11,770 bases of DNA, from NCBI GenBank assembly GCA_003249585.1, contig QKIM01000506.1, positions 1 to 11,770 of the forward strand, read 5' to 3'. Numbering within the stretch: the stretch's first letter is position 1; each line of letters opens with the position of its first letter. Both the position numbers and the translations under genes were made by a program. This document shows, one piece after another, positions 1-6,919 of this stretch. The stretch is from Deltaproteobacteria bacterium. Lineage in GTDB: Bacteria > Myxococcota_A > Polyangia > HGW-17. Under the pieces are notes generated by a model. It did not search any database. It had not been told where the DNA came from and was given only the letters and a program-made list of their open reading frames with translations.

Positions 1-707
1 CGGAAGTACCACCACTGAGGCCCGATCTCATCCCATCCCAGGTTGGTGGTGAAATAATGGAGGGGGGTCATAAGGGCCTGCCGGAGCTGGCCCAGCAGTT
101 CTATTATGATCAGAGGGTCGCTCTCACGGAAAACCCCACCAAGGGTGTACCCGGAGAACGTATCGGAGACTGCGATGATGAATCCGTGGCTCGGGCTGGA
201 ATCGATGTAGTGGGGATGGAGCACTCCATCGGGCTCTTGATGATCCACCTCATACTGAATGAATTTCAGAGCTCCTGATTTTGCCATTAGTCCCTCTCCC
301 GTTGCAGGTACAGCCTCATGAGCTGTCCACCTCCCGTCCTTTTGAGAATAATGGGGACCCTTCTTGAACGAGAACATGTGCTCCCGGTATTCGTTCCCCC
401 CCTTGGTTATGAACTTTTTCTCAAACGGCTCGACGATCCCGAACACCTGAAAGCCAGGAGCAATGCGGGCGGGCTGGCAATTCTCGAGGAGAGAGGGCGC
501 CTCCTCTATGTAGCGGCGGTGGAGAGCAGCCTGGCGGGTAGGCTCGGAGGTGATGCCCCACTGCCTGCAGCGGTTGAAAAACGCCACTGACGAGATCTCT
601 ATATAGGGGTACGTGTTCCTGAATGCCCTATGGAGAGCTGCGTAGCTAGTAAATTTGTGGGCCTCTATGTAATCCTTCAGGCAGAGTGCATAGTCATTCC
701 GAAGCAT
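1..707 (-). CDS. Possible DDE (Mu/rve-like) transposase or integrase, C-terminus cut by window edge
   Basis: An uninterrupted reading frame of 235 codons runs from an ATG at 707 off the left edge. The first 55 residues look helical and DNA-binding-like. Residues 148-225 resemble an RNase-H-fold integrase core: 'VDH' at 153-155 would hold the first catalytic Asp, 'SDTFSGYTLGG' at 181-191 matches the usual 'D..SRyi.g' strand, and 'TTNLGW' at 220-225 sits where 'tDNG' is normally found, 68 residues after the first Asp. That second position reads Asn or Thr rather than Asp, so the enzyme may be inactive or my alignment wrong. The ATG at 707 has no Shine-Dalgarno. An internal ATG at 287 follows a strong GGGAGAGGGA and could give a shorter product. 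The gene is divergent from the replication operon. The family assignment is tentative; that this is a coding frame is much surer. Confidence 0.45.
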   Translation of the reverse strand, partial: MLRNDYALCLKDYIEAHKFTSYAALHRAFRNTYPYIEISSVAFFNRCRQWGITSEPTRQAALHRRYIEEAPSLLENCQPARIAPGFQVFGIVEPFEKKFITKGGNEYREHMFSFKKGPHYSQKDGRWTAHEAVPATGEGLMAKSGALKFIQYEVDHQEPDGVLHPHYIDSSPSHGFIIAVSDTFSGYTLGGVFRESDPLIIIELLGQLRQALMTPLHYFTTNLGWDEIGPQWWYF

Positions 708-724
708 AGTTAACAACAAGTTTC

Positions 725-754
725 TTGATACACAACCGTTCTATCGGCTGGCAA
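725..754 (-). promoter_or_regulatory. Candidate promoter for the leftward gene
   Basis: On the minus strand TTGCCA (749-754, 5 of 6 to the -35 consensus) is followed after 18 bp by TATCAA (725-730, 4 of 6 to the -10 consensus). The predicted start would leave only about 10 nt before the ATG at 707, so either the leader is very short or the ATG is not the true start. Sequence match only. Confidence 0.3.
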
Positions 755-850
755 TTTATTTTCTTAAGTATAATCATATAGATATACAATTTTACTCAAT
801 ACGCCGATTAGTCTCTGCTAATTGTCCGGCCAAATATTATTTCTATCGCA

Positions 851-878
851 TTGATATCGCAACAATTTTCAGTAAATT
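851..878 (+). promoter_or_regulatory. Candidate promoter for the replication operon
   Basis: TTGATA (851-856) and TAAATT (873-878) are separated by 16 bp. Transcription from here would run directly through the hairpin cluster at 896-946 and then into the ParB-like gene, giving a leader of roughly 200 nt. Both hexamers are imperfect and the region is AT-rich, so a chance match is possible. Confidence 0.3.
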
Positions 879-895
879 ACATGTAGTCCTCCTAG

Positions 896-946
896 TTGGG
901 GCCACAGGCCCCGGTGAGGCCCCAATGGTGGGGTATCCCCTTTTTT
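896..946 (+). promoter_or_regulatory. Attenuator-like nested hairpins in the operon leader
   Basis: TTGGGGCC (896-903) pairs perfectly with GGCCCCAA (918-925). The same left arm can instead pair with GGCCCC at 907-912 over a 3-nt loop. CCCC at 920-923 can pair with GGGG at 930-933, and that GGGG can alternatively pair with CCCC at 937-940, which is followed immediately by TTTTTT (941-946). These are mutually exclusive pairings, the last being a short intrinsic-terminator shape. The arrangement is what transcription attenuation or antisense-RNA copy control uses, but the last stem has only 4 bp. It could simply be a terminator for upstream readthrough. Confidence 0.45.
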
Positions 947-1093
947 ATCTCATGGAGGAGCAGACAGGAGCAAATTTAACTAAAAACAACCATTCCGCTG
1001 AAGAGATCTCGGCCGAACCCTAATTCTTAACCACTGAGATTTACGCACAATTTTGGAACAATAACAGCCTCATTGAGGCCAATGGAGGACTCT

Positions 1094-2431
1094 ATGCAAA
1101 ATTTTGAAGAAAAAGGAAATGTTCAACCCCACACGTCCGACGCAACGGAGATACCCTTGGCACAGGACTTCCCCAAGGACGGGTCAAACTCGGCAGCCAA
1201 GCCGATCTCTTCCTACATCAAGAGGATCGAGGATCTGCGAGAAGAAGAGAAAGCCGAACCGTCCGAGACAGCGGCCTTCCTGACCGATTACCTGGCCGGT
1301 CGGTTCGGTGCCACACCCACACCTGAGGATCCCGCTGCATTCCTTAACACCATCCGCGACAATGGTGGCGACACCTACAGCGACGCCATCGACAAAGCGG
1401 AGGAGCTGCTGAACGCTCTGGACTCGGAGAGCCCCTTTTCCCGCGAAGAACTCGAATCCCACCTCGACCAATTGGAGTCGATCATTCTGGACACCGCCCC
1501 CGTCTATCTGGACACCCCCAACCTGATCCAGGAGGTGCCCATTTCAATGATCGAGTCCAGCACAGGGGACTTCAATCACCGGGTTATTTCTCCTCCTACA
1601 GATGCCCTCGAAGAAAGTGTGCGTCTTGACGGGCAGCTCAATCCCATTGTCCTACGAAAACACCCCGACGAGAACGTCTCGCTTTTCCAGATTCTCGCAG
1701 GTCATCTTCTTTTGGCAGTTGCAATCGACTTGGGACTCAAGACCGTCAAGGCCAGAATCCTCCCTGGCCATGATGACCGGGAGGCCCTGCTTTTCTCCAT
1801 CAAGGACAACCTCCTGCGCGAACAGTACTCTCCCATTGACCTCGGCTACATAGCCCTGCGGATGCGCAAGGAAGGGTTTACCCAGAACGAGATCAAGACC
1901 CACCTGGAAAAGGGGGCAAAAACCATCGACCGGTACGTTCACCTTGCGCAGATGCCGGACTACGTTCAGGAGTTGATACTCAACAAGTCGATCACCCCAG
2001 AACACGCTGAAGCGCTGTATCAGTGTCAACGCCGCGTTCCTGATCTCGATCTTGGTGAGTGGACCGATCAAGTCGTGTCAAGGGATCTGACGGCCAAACA
2101 GCTCAAAACTGAGCTCAACAAAGCCTACCCCACCGAGGGCAAGAAACCTGAACCCTTGGTCAAAAACAAAGACGGGAAAGTCAGTATCAAGGTCGACCTC
2201 AATACGCTGGAGCAGGCCAAGCAGGAGGAAGCCCTGAGGCTCATTGAAGAGCTCAGCGCTCTGCTGGGGATCGCATCAGTCGACGCTACCACCAATGAAC
2301 CACAGGAGGCGTCCTCGGATGTTCCCGAGTCGCGTCAATTTGACGTTTTCTCGGGCACGGCCCTTGCGAATAGCGGCGCAGATCTCAATGAAATCGTATC
2401 CAACCAGCTGGTTGCAGGGGGGCAGTTCTAA
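1094..2431 (+). CDS. ParB/Spo0J-like protein with degenerate CTP-binding box
   Basis: A 445-residue protein. The ATG at 1094 is chosen because GGAGGA lies at 1084-1089; an in-frame TTG at 1073 has no such signal. Residues 1-138 are an acidic, low-complexity extension. Residues 146-230 match the ParB N-terminal domain ('SVRLDGQLNPIVLRK', then 'QILAGH'), and 'DNLLREQYSP' at 238-247 is box III, usually 'ENLQReDLsP'. The following helix-turn-helix includes 'GFTQNEIKTHLEKGAKTIDRYVHL', and 'SITPEHAEAL' follows it. In the family, box II reads GERR and its arginines contact CTP; here it reads 'GHLLLA' (203-208), so CTP clamping is doubtful. No ParA gene is adjacent. The stop overlaps the next start as TAATG, implying translational coupling. 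Roles in segregation, replication control or transcription are all possible. Confidence 0.8.
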   Translation: MQNFEEKGNVQPHTSDATEIPLAQDFPKDGSNSAAKPISSYIKRIEDLREEEKAEPSETAAFLTDYLAGRFGATPTPEDPAAFLNTIRDNGGDTYSDAIDKAEELLNALDSESPFSREELESHLDQLESIILDTAPVYLDTPNLIQEVPISMIESSTGDFNHRVISPPTDALEESVRLDGQLNPIVLRKHPDENVSLFQILAGHLLLAVAIDLGLKTVKARILPGHDDREALLFSIKDNLLREQYSPIDLGYIALRMRKEGFTQNEIKTHLEKGAKTIDRYVHLAQMPDYVQELILNKSITPEHAEALYQCQRRVPDLDLGEWTDQVVSRDLTAKQLKTELNKAYPTEGKKPEPLVKNKDGKVSIKVDLNTLEQAKQEEALRLIEELSALLGIASVDATTNEPQEASSDVPESRQFDVFSGTALANSGADLNEIVSNQLVAGGQF

Positions 2432-4686
2432 TGATGACAGAATCTTATACCGAGCGGCAGGTCAAGTTATGCGCCACGCACTTGATGTCCCGCGACGACG
2501 TCATTGGCGTTCGCTTCGATGGCTCAACTGCGATCTACCCCTCGTGGACCGCTGACAACGGGCCTGACCACCTCGAGAACGTCATCCGGGCTAGCATCAC
2601 CGGCCAGTACATTGAGGTCGTCATCGACACGCCCGACCCCACTGGCTCCGGTTACCTCAAGATCAAACGCAAGGGCAAGATTCGCGCCCTCTCGTACACC
2701 CTCGACGAGGACAATCTCGTCAACCACGTATGCTGGGACTTCGACGGCTCCGGTCACGCCGACGCGCTCGCTGATCCTCGAGGCGCCGCCGATGCAGTAT
2801 GCACCAAGCTCAAGGAAATGGGGCTGCATCCCCTTATAGAGCGGTCTGGCGGAGCTATGGGCTACCATGTCTGGCTCGCCCTGGAAACGAAGGTCAGTGC
2901 CAAGGAGGCGAAGGCCTTCGGAGAGAGCATCGTCGGGGCGCTTAAACCCGAGCTGCTCAAGCTGGCAGACTCAGAGACAGACAAGCTGGGCAGTGTCGAG
3001 GTGTTTCCGAAGCAGGCTACCGCTACCCGCGTAGGCAATGGCGTGTTTCTGCCGTGGTGGCATGGAGCGACGGAAGGCGGTGCACAGTTCATCGATGGCA
3101 ACGGCCACGCCCTGGACCTGCCTACGGTGCAGCCTTGTGCGCTGCCGCATGCCGCGCCTGCTCCTGCTCCTGCAGAACGTCCCACTCAGCACCTGTCCGA
3201 CTGGCAACAGCGCTTGGCCGAATGGCGCGATGACGCTGTGAACGGCGTTGACCTGCACCGCGTGTATGGGGATGCCTTGACCGGCAACGAGAAGGGGAAT
3301 GGCTTCCTCGAGTGCCGAGATTTTCGGAGCTCAACCGGCGACCGCAACCCCTCCGCCGGCGTGTACTGTGAGCGCTACGGTGACCATGAACGCGGCTTCT
3401 TTTACAGCTTCCGTGACGGGCACGGAATGGACATCTTCGCCTACATGGTCGCCACTGGCCAGGCCGCGAACTTCAAGGACGCTTGTATCCAGATCGCCAG
3501 GATGACCAGCACCGAGGAGTCGTGTCCCTTCGTCAACCGGCAGTACGCGGAGTGTGAGCCACAAGACACCTACTTCGACGGCGGCGAGCCTACAGTCATG
3601 CCGCCTCCAAGGGCCGCCCTTTCCGTCGCCTCCGAGGTCATGCGCTACAAGCCCTTCGACTTCGACCTGGTCGATGGCACTCTACCGGAGCGCGAGATGC
3701 TCCTCTCACTCGATATTCCGGGTGAACCGAAGGTGCCGTTCCTTCCTGCGGGCATCCAGTCCATGTTCACCGCTCCTGGCGGGACGTACAAGACACAGCT
3801 CCTCACGCAGCTGGCGGTTTGCGTGGTCCTCGGAGAGTACTGGCTCAGGCACATCAAGGTAGAACGCCCGGGAAAAGTGCTCTTGATCTTGGCCGAAGAG
3901 GACGAAATTGAGGCTTACAGACGAATCCTGCAGATCCTTCAGGGGATGTTTCCATGGCTGTTTTATGCGGATGGGTCTGGGCACCAGGAGGCCCGGGAGA
4001 AGCAAGAGATCCTGAAAGAAAACCTCAGGATCCTGGCACTCAAGGGCCAGCGGACCCCCTTTGTCGATGACCACGGGAATCCGACTCCTCACTTCGAAAG
4101 CTTGATCACACAGGTGGCCGCCGAGGAGAACTGGTCCCTTATCGTGATCGACCCTCTCGTCCAGGTTGGGGCAGGCGGAACGGAAACCGACAATCACCTC
4201 GCCACCGCGCTTGTCCAGATCATCAACCGCTTCACAACGCTCAAACCCGACAACAAGACCACGGTGATCGTCGCACATCACGTCTCCCAGGCAGCCTCGT
4301 CTGGTGGCGCTGGGCAGACAGCAGCGCGTGGTGTCACCGCCCTCACCGACGGGATGAGGTGGGTGATGAACATCGAGCGCATCAGGCGTCGCCGACAACG
4401 CGGAGCTGTAGAGACTCCCTGGGATGACCCCTACATGGACGGCTTCTACATGCTCAAACACGTGAAGAGCAACTACACCAAGCGCATTGAGAACATGGTC
4501 CTCCATCGCGAGAAGAATGGCACGCTGTCATTGATCCCTAAATCGTTGCAAAAGGAGTGGAACACGTTCACGTCGGCCTGGTTTGAGAGCGCCGAGGAGA
4601 CCACCGTACCTGCGCCTGCGCTAGCTGTGCCTCCGCAGACAGCCTCGGAGCCCGAGTTCGAGCAAGGGAGCTTCGACGATGTCTAA
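2431..4686 (+). CDS. Primase-polymerase fused to RepA/DnaB-type helicase ATPase
   Basis: A 751-residue fusion. Residues about 95-215 are an archaeo-eukaryotic-type primase: 'WDFDG' (D103, D105) is the metal-binding pair, 'SGGAMGYH' (139-146) is the S-x-H-type motif, and 'VEVFPKQ' with 'GNGVFLPWW' (189-210) matches the third region, closest in feel to TOTE-type primases. Residues about 270-358 resemble the CHC2 primase finger ('DRNPSAGVY', 'SFRDGHGMDIFAYM'), but the zinc ligands are largely missing. Residues about 425-650 are a RecA-fold ATPase of the RepA type: Walker A 'APGGTYKT' (448-455), Walker B 'LIVIDP' (570-575), 'VIVAHH' (612-617), 'ARGVTALTDGMRW' (632-644). It should unwind DNA and lay primers at the element's origin. 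The start overlaps the upstream stop by 1 nt and the stop overlaps the next gene by 8 nt. Domain calls are by motif reading. Confidence 0.88.
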   Translation: MMTESYTERQVKLCATHLMSRDDVIGVRFDGSTAIYPSWTADNGPDHLENVIRASITGQYIEVVIDTPDPTGSGYLKIKRKGKIRALSYTLDEDNLVNHVCWDFDGSGHADALADPRGAADAVCTKLKEMGLHPLIERSGGAMGYHVWLALETKVSAKEAKAFGESIVGALKPELLKLADSETDKLGSVEVFPKQATATRVGNGVFLPWWHGATEGGAQFIDGNGHALDLPTVQPCALPHAAPAPAPAERPTQHLSDWQQRLAEWRDDAVNGVDLHRVYGDALTGNEKGNGFLECRDFRSSTGDRNPSAGVYCERYGDHERGFFYSFRDGHGMDIFAYMVATGQAANFKDACIQIARMTSTEESCPFVNRQYAECEPQDTYFDGGEPTVMPPPRAALSVASEVMRYKPFDFDLVDGTLPEREMLLSLDIPGEPKVPFLPAGIQSMFTAPGGTYKTQLLTQLAVCVVLGEYWLRHIKVERPGKVLLILAEEDEIEAYRRILQILQGMFPWLFYADGSGHQEAREKQEILKENLRILALKGQRTPFVDDHGNPTPHFESLITQVAAEENWSLIVIDPLVQVGAGGTETDNHLATALVQIINRFTTLKPDNKTTVIVAHHVSQAASSGGAGQTAARGVTALTDGMRWVMNIERIRRRRQRGAVETPWDDPYMDGFYMLKHVKSNYTKRIENMVLHREKNGTLSLIPKSLQKEWNTFTSAWFESAEETTVPAPALAVPPQTASEPEFEQGSFDDV

Positions 4687-6112
4687 GTTCCTCGTCCAAA
4701 CGCTGGCCGTAATGGCCGCCGAGATGTATCGGGTATGGCGTGATGACTGCCCGGAGCGTGAAATCGAGCTCCGAGCAGTTGTCGACAAGGAGGCCGGAGG
4801 CGATCCTCTGGCCTTCGAGATGCTCCGAATCAAAGTCCGCGACGAACTCAGCAGAAACCCCGTGCCTGACTTTCGGGGCAGCTGGGAGTTCGTCGACGGA
4901 GTGCCACGAATCTACCTCGAATTCGCCAAGTGGCTCTCGATGTACGGGTCAGCAGGAAAGGGTGCTGCAGAAGCCATCCTCCGATGGGGTAGAGCTGCAT
5001 TGGACGAGTACCACCAATCCGGCAGTATCTTCGCACTGATCATTCCGTTCACCCTTCCCTCTGAGCGAGTGCTTCGGTTCGTGGAGACCCAGGACCCAGT
5101 TGTTGTTCTGAGCACCTCCACTGGCGGGAATACGCTCCAGAAGGCTTTCCGGCTTTGGGCCACCGTCATCTGGCTGGAGAAGGTGAAGCCCGAGTACGAC
5201 CACAAGAAGGCCCACCGGAGGGATGTGCCCGCTCTCACCGCGCTTACCGTCGATGGAGTCGAGATGGCTCTCTCCGCTCGGGGCAAACAGCCCGACCGAG
5301 TGGGGGGCGAACACCATTTCAATGACCGAAGCGGTAATCTGCTGCTCACAGTGCCTCTCTATGAAGAGGGGATCCTCGAAGTGGTTTTCCGTGGTGTCGA
5401 CAAGCTCAGTTCCCTTGCGGGTGTCCGTGTGCTCGAGTTTCTCATCCGCGAGGGCTGCAGAAGGGCTTTCGTCGGAGAGAAAAAGCCCGATCAACTTTTC
5501 ATCCAGGGGGGATGGCGCGAGCTCGCCAAACGCTGTGGGATAACAAGCCACAAAGGGGCCAGCGATGTGCGAGAGGTTGTCTGGGCGATGGCGCGTGGCG
5601 TTTTTCGGTTTGGCAGTGGTCGCCAAGGCAATCTGCTCACCATCAACGAGTCGTCGTCAACCTGGAAGGGCCACAGCTCCTGGCTGCTTCTCACTATCAA
5701 TCCGTTCCTGCTGCCAGACTACGTCTGCTCGCTCCCTGAGGGGCTGAAAGAGAAGCGTCGCCTAGTGCCATGGCTGCCGGAACCTCCCCTTGTGGGGCGC
5801 AGCAACGAGCACGGGCGGCAAGTAATCTTCCAACTGCTGGTGGTGAAGGAGTTCATCGATAACGCCAAGGAGTTCGACGTGCAGGGGGCGATCACGCTGA
5901 CAGAAGAAGAGGTGCTCATGCTCGGGCACCGAGCCGGATTGCCACAGGACCTCGCGATGAAGGTGTGGTCAGGCTGGCTGAACGCGGGGCGACCCTTCGT
6001 CGGCGTTGGCGAGGACCGATACACCTTGGCAATAGGACTGCAAGAATATGCTGATTTCATTAAAGAACTCAATAGGAAAGCCGAGTTCTACAAGCACGGA
6101 GGCAAACGGTGA
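4679..6112 (+). CDS. Putative replication initiator with winged-helix segments
   Basis: A 477-residue protein whose ATG overlaps the helicase stop (ATGTCTAA), so the two are co-translated. I do not recognise the family with certainty. Residues about 185-345 have the pattern of a plasmid Rep-type winged helix: 'SSLAGVRVLEFLIREG', then 'GGWRELAKRCGITSHKGASD' as a likely HTH, then 'RGVFRF...NLLTI' and 'SWLLLTINPFLLPDYV' as strand-like wings. A second helix-rich, possibly winged segment lies at about 380-455 ('AITLTEEEVLMLGHRAGLPQD'). No nuclease, ATPase or signal motif is visible. The iterons begin 21 bp after its stop, a position typical of an initiator's own binding sites. The initiator role is an inference from context and fold pattern; an accessory DNA-binding protein is the alternative. 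Confidence 0.6.
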   Translation: MSKFLVQTLAVMAAEMYRVWRDDCPEREIELRAVVDKEAGGDPLAFEMLRIKVRDELSRNPVPDFRGSWEFVDGVPRIYLEFAKWLSMYGSAGKGAAEAILRWGRAALDEYHQSGSIFALIIPFTLPSERVLRFVETQDPVVVLSTSTGGNTLQKAFRLWATVIWLEKVKPEYDHKKAHRRDVPALTALTVDGVEMALSARGKQPDRVGGEHHFNDRSGNLLLTVPLYEEGILEVVFRGVDKLSSLAGVRVLEFLIREGCRRAFVGEKKPDQLFIQGGWRELAKRCGITSHKGASDVREVVWAMARGVFRFGSGRQGNLLTINESSSTWKGHSSWLLLTINPFLLPDYVCSLPEGLKEKRRLVPWLPEPPLVGRSNEHGRQVIFQLLVVKEFIDNAKEFDVQGAITLTEEEVLMLGHRAGLPQDLAMKVWSGWLNAGRPFVGVGEDRYTLAIGLQEYADFIKELNRKAEFYKHGGKR

Positions 6113-6132
6113 ATTGGCATACGCGCGTTACG

Positions 6133-6188
6133 CTTCCCCCACTAACCCGGGGCACTTCCCCCACTAAATGGGGTTTTGCCCCCACTAA
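6133..6188 (+). repeat. Three iterons (CCCCCACTAA) at 21-22 bp spacing
   Basis: CCCCCACTAA occurs exactly at 6136-6145, 6158-6167 and 6179-6188. The first two copies extend leftward to CTTCCCCCACTAA (6133-6145 and 6155-6167). The periods are 22 and 21 bp, close to two helical turns, so all copies face the same side of the DNA. Same-orientation repeats at this spacing next to an AT-rich stretch and a presumed rep gene are the signature of an iteron origin. Confidence 0.75.
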
Positions 6189-6230
6189 TTTTCAATTATT
6201 GTTGTTATTCCACGATAAATTAGAAAAAAA
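6187..6230. other. AT-rich stretch beside iterons, probable DNA-unwinding element
   Basis: 36 of 44 bases are A or T, in a region that is otherwise GC-rich. The stretch begins within the last iteron and ends in seven As. This is where the duplex would be expected to melt if the iterons bind an initiator. I found no convincing DnaA box (TTATCCACA) within it; TTATTCCAC at 6206-6214 is only a poor relative. Confidence 0.55.
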
Positions 6231-6237
6231 TCCGCCA

Positions 6238-6263
6238 TGTCTTTGTCTATGTAGACAAAGACA
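6238..6263. repeat. 26-bp palindrome in the origin region
   Basis: TGTCTTTGTCTA (6238-6249) and TAGACAAAGACA (6252-6263) are perfect inverted arms of 12 bp around a central TG. The size and short centre suit a dimeric protein's binding site better than an RNA hairpin. Candidates are the ParB-like protein, the presumed initiator, or a recombinase. I saw no second copy in the window. Confidence 0.7.
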
Positions 6264-6271
6264 AGAAGCTC

Positions 6272-6297
6272 GGGGAGGCCGCTTGGTGCGGCTCCCC
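6272..6297 (+). repeat. GC-rich hairpin downstream of the palindrome
   Basis: GGGGAG (6272-6277) pairs with CTCCCC (6292-6297), and CCGC (6279-6282) with GCGG (6288-6291), leaving one bulged G and the loop TTGGT. No T-run follows, so it is a poor intrinsic terminator. It could be a structured leader for the gene at 6392 or part of the origin. Confidence 0.5.
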
Positions 6298-6300
6298 TCT

Positions 6301-6325
6301 CCCATAGGAAGATACATTCTATGGG
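6301..6325. repeat. Inverted repeat CCCATAG/CTATGGG
   Basis: CCCATAG (6301-6307) and CTATGGG (6319-6325) are perfect 7-bp arms around an 11-nt centre. This is the third dyad in a row after the iterons, lying 67 bp before the start of the next gene. It could be an operator or an RNA stem; short enough that chance is possible. Confidence 0.4.
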
Positions 6326-6391
6326 GAAGGGTCAATATTCGTCAATCCCGCCGCACGTCGCGGCAAAACCACCAGCCACAGGAGGTAACCC

Positions 6392-6919
6392 ATGGCTACA
6401 GACCTTAAACCCGTCCATATAAACTTATCCATCACCCCCGAACCCGTCCGGCGCAGGACCTGGGACGGCATCACCGACGAAACCACCCTGCACCAGATCA
6501 TCACGCCGCTCCTCCGCGCCGCAGAACATAGCGGTCACTGCCTGTCGCTCCGCGACCTGACGAAGGTCGTGCTGGAGTGCCTGGGCGACCGCTACACCTC
6601 GGAAATACAGCGCTGCATGCAGGCCATCCGAAGCTCGCACGCGAATCACTCCAAAGGTACCCAGAAGGAAATGGAAGAGTACCTCGAACGAGTCCGACCT
6701 GTCCTGGAACTCCTCGGCATAGATGGCAGCCAAGCGTCTGCCGAGGGCGGACCACCGATGATCGTCCCGGTCTCGTTGCTCCCCCAACTCGAGGTGCTCT
6801 ACCTGTCCCTGACCGCCTGGCTCTCCGAGCACAAGGATCAGGTGATCAAGGAGCCCGTGTTCGCGGGGATCCTCGCCGGTGGTCTTACCGTGGCGGGCAA
6901 CGCAGGGGGTGGGCGATGA
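6392..6919 (+). CDS. Hypothetical protein, first gene after the origin
   Basis: A 175-residue protein I do not recognise. The start is well supported: AGGAGGT at 6380-6386 lies 5 nt before the ATG. The sequence looks mostly helical and soluble, with charged helices at about 60-110 ('LRDLTKVVLECLGDRY', 'KEMEEYLERVRPVLELLGI') and a glycine-rich tail ('GILAGGLTVAGNAGGG') too short and weak to call a membrane segment. No signal peptide, enzyme motif or zinc site is visible. Its stop overlaps the next ATG as ATGA, so it begins a run of coupled small genes that ends in the integrase. A role in copy control or in regulating the excision genes would fit its position but is unsupported by motif. Confidence 0.75.
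   Translation: MATDLKPVHINLSITPEPVRRRTWDGITDETTLHQIITPLLRAAEHSGHCLSLRDLTKVVLECLGDRYTSEIQRCMQAIRSSHANHSKGTQKEMEEYLERVRPVLELLGIDGSQASAEGGPPMIVPVSLLPQLEVLYLSLTAWLSEHKDQVIKEPVFAGILAGGLTVAGNAGGGR

Larger units (their letters stand above)
708..1093. other. Divergent intergenic region, AT-rich then GC-rich leader
   Basis: No gene is supported here. Positions 708-890 are markedly AT-rich against their surroundings and hold candidate promoters facing both ways. Positions 896-946 carry nested GC-rich hairpins ending in six Ts. From 947 to 1083 I see no further strong structure, apart from the small palindrome GAGATCTC near 1003. The region probably controls both the leftward gene and the replication operon. 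Confidence 0.6.

Noticed and set aside
203..216. TAGTGGGGA near 208, complementary to part of the iteron
   Set aside because: A single partial match of about nine bases inside a coding frame, without the spacing of the true set; most likely chance.
57..590. Two plus-strand reading frames (57-278 and 318-590)
   Set aside because: They lie opposite the uninterrupted minus-strand frame 707 to 1, lack ribosome sites and have unnatural composition; they look like antisense shadows.
1073..1093. TTG start for the ParB-like gene at 1073
   Set aside because: No ribosome site precedes it, whereas GGAGGA is well placed for the in-frame ATG at 1094.
3706..4506. Long minus-strand frame of 266 codons
   Set aside because: It is antisense to the RepA ATPase domain, whose motifs prove the plus frame; the length follows from GC-rich codon use.
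6206..6214. Possible DnaA box TTATTCCAC in the AT-rich stretch
   Set aside because: It differs from TTATCCACA by an inserted T and a missing final A; too weak to call.
6109..6408. 99-codon frame beginning with GTG at 6109
   Set aside because: It crosses the iterons, the AT-rich stretch and the palindrome, has no ribosome site, and overlaps the well-supported start at 6392.
6577..6915. Upstream extension of the 6916-7386 gene
   Set aside because: It lies out of frame over the 6392-6919 gene; the ATGA overlap at 6916 is the better start.
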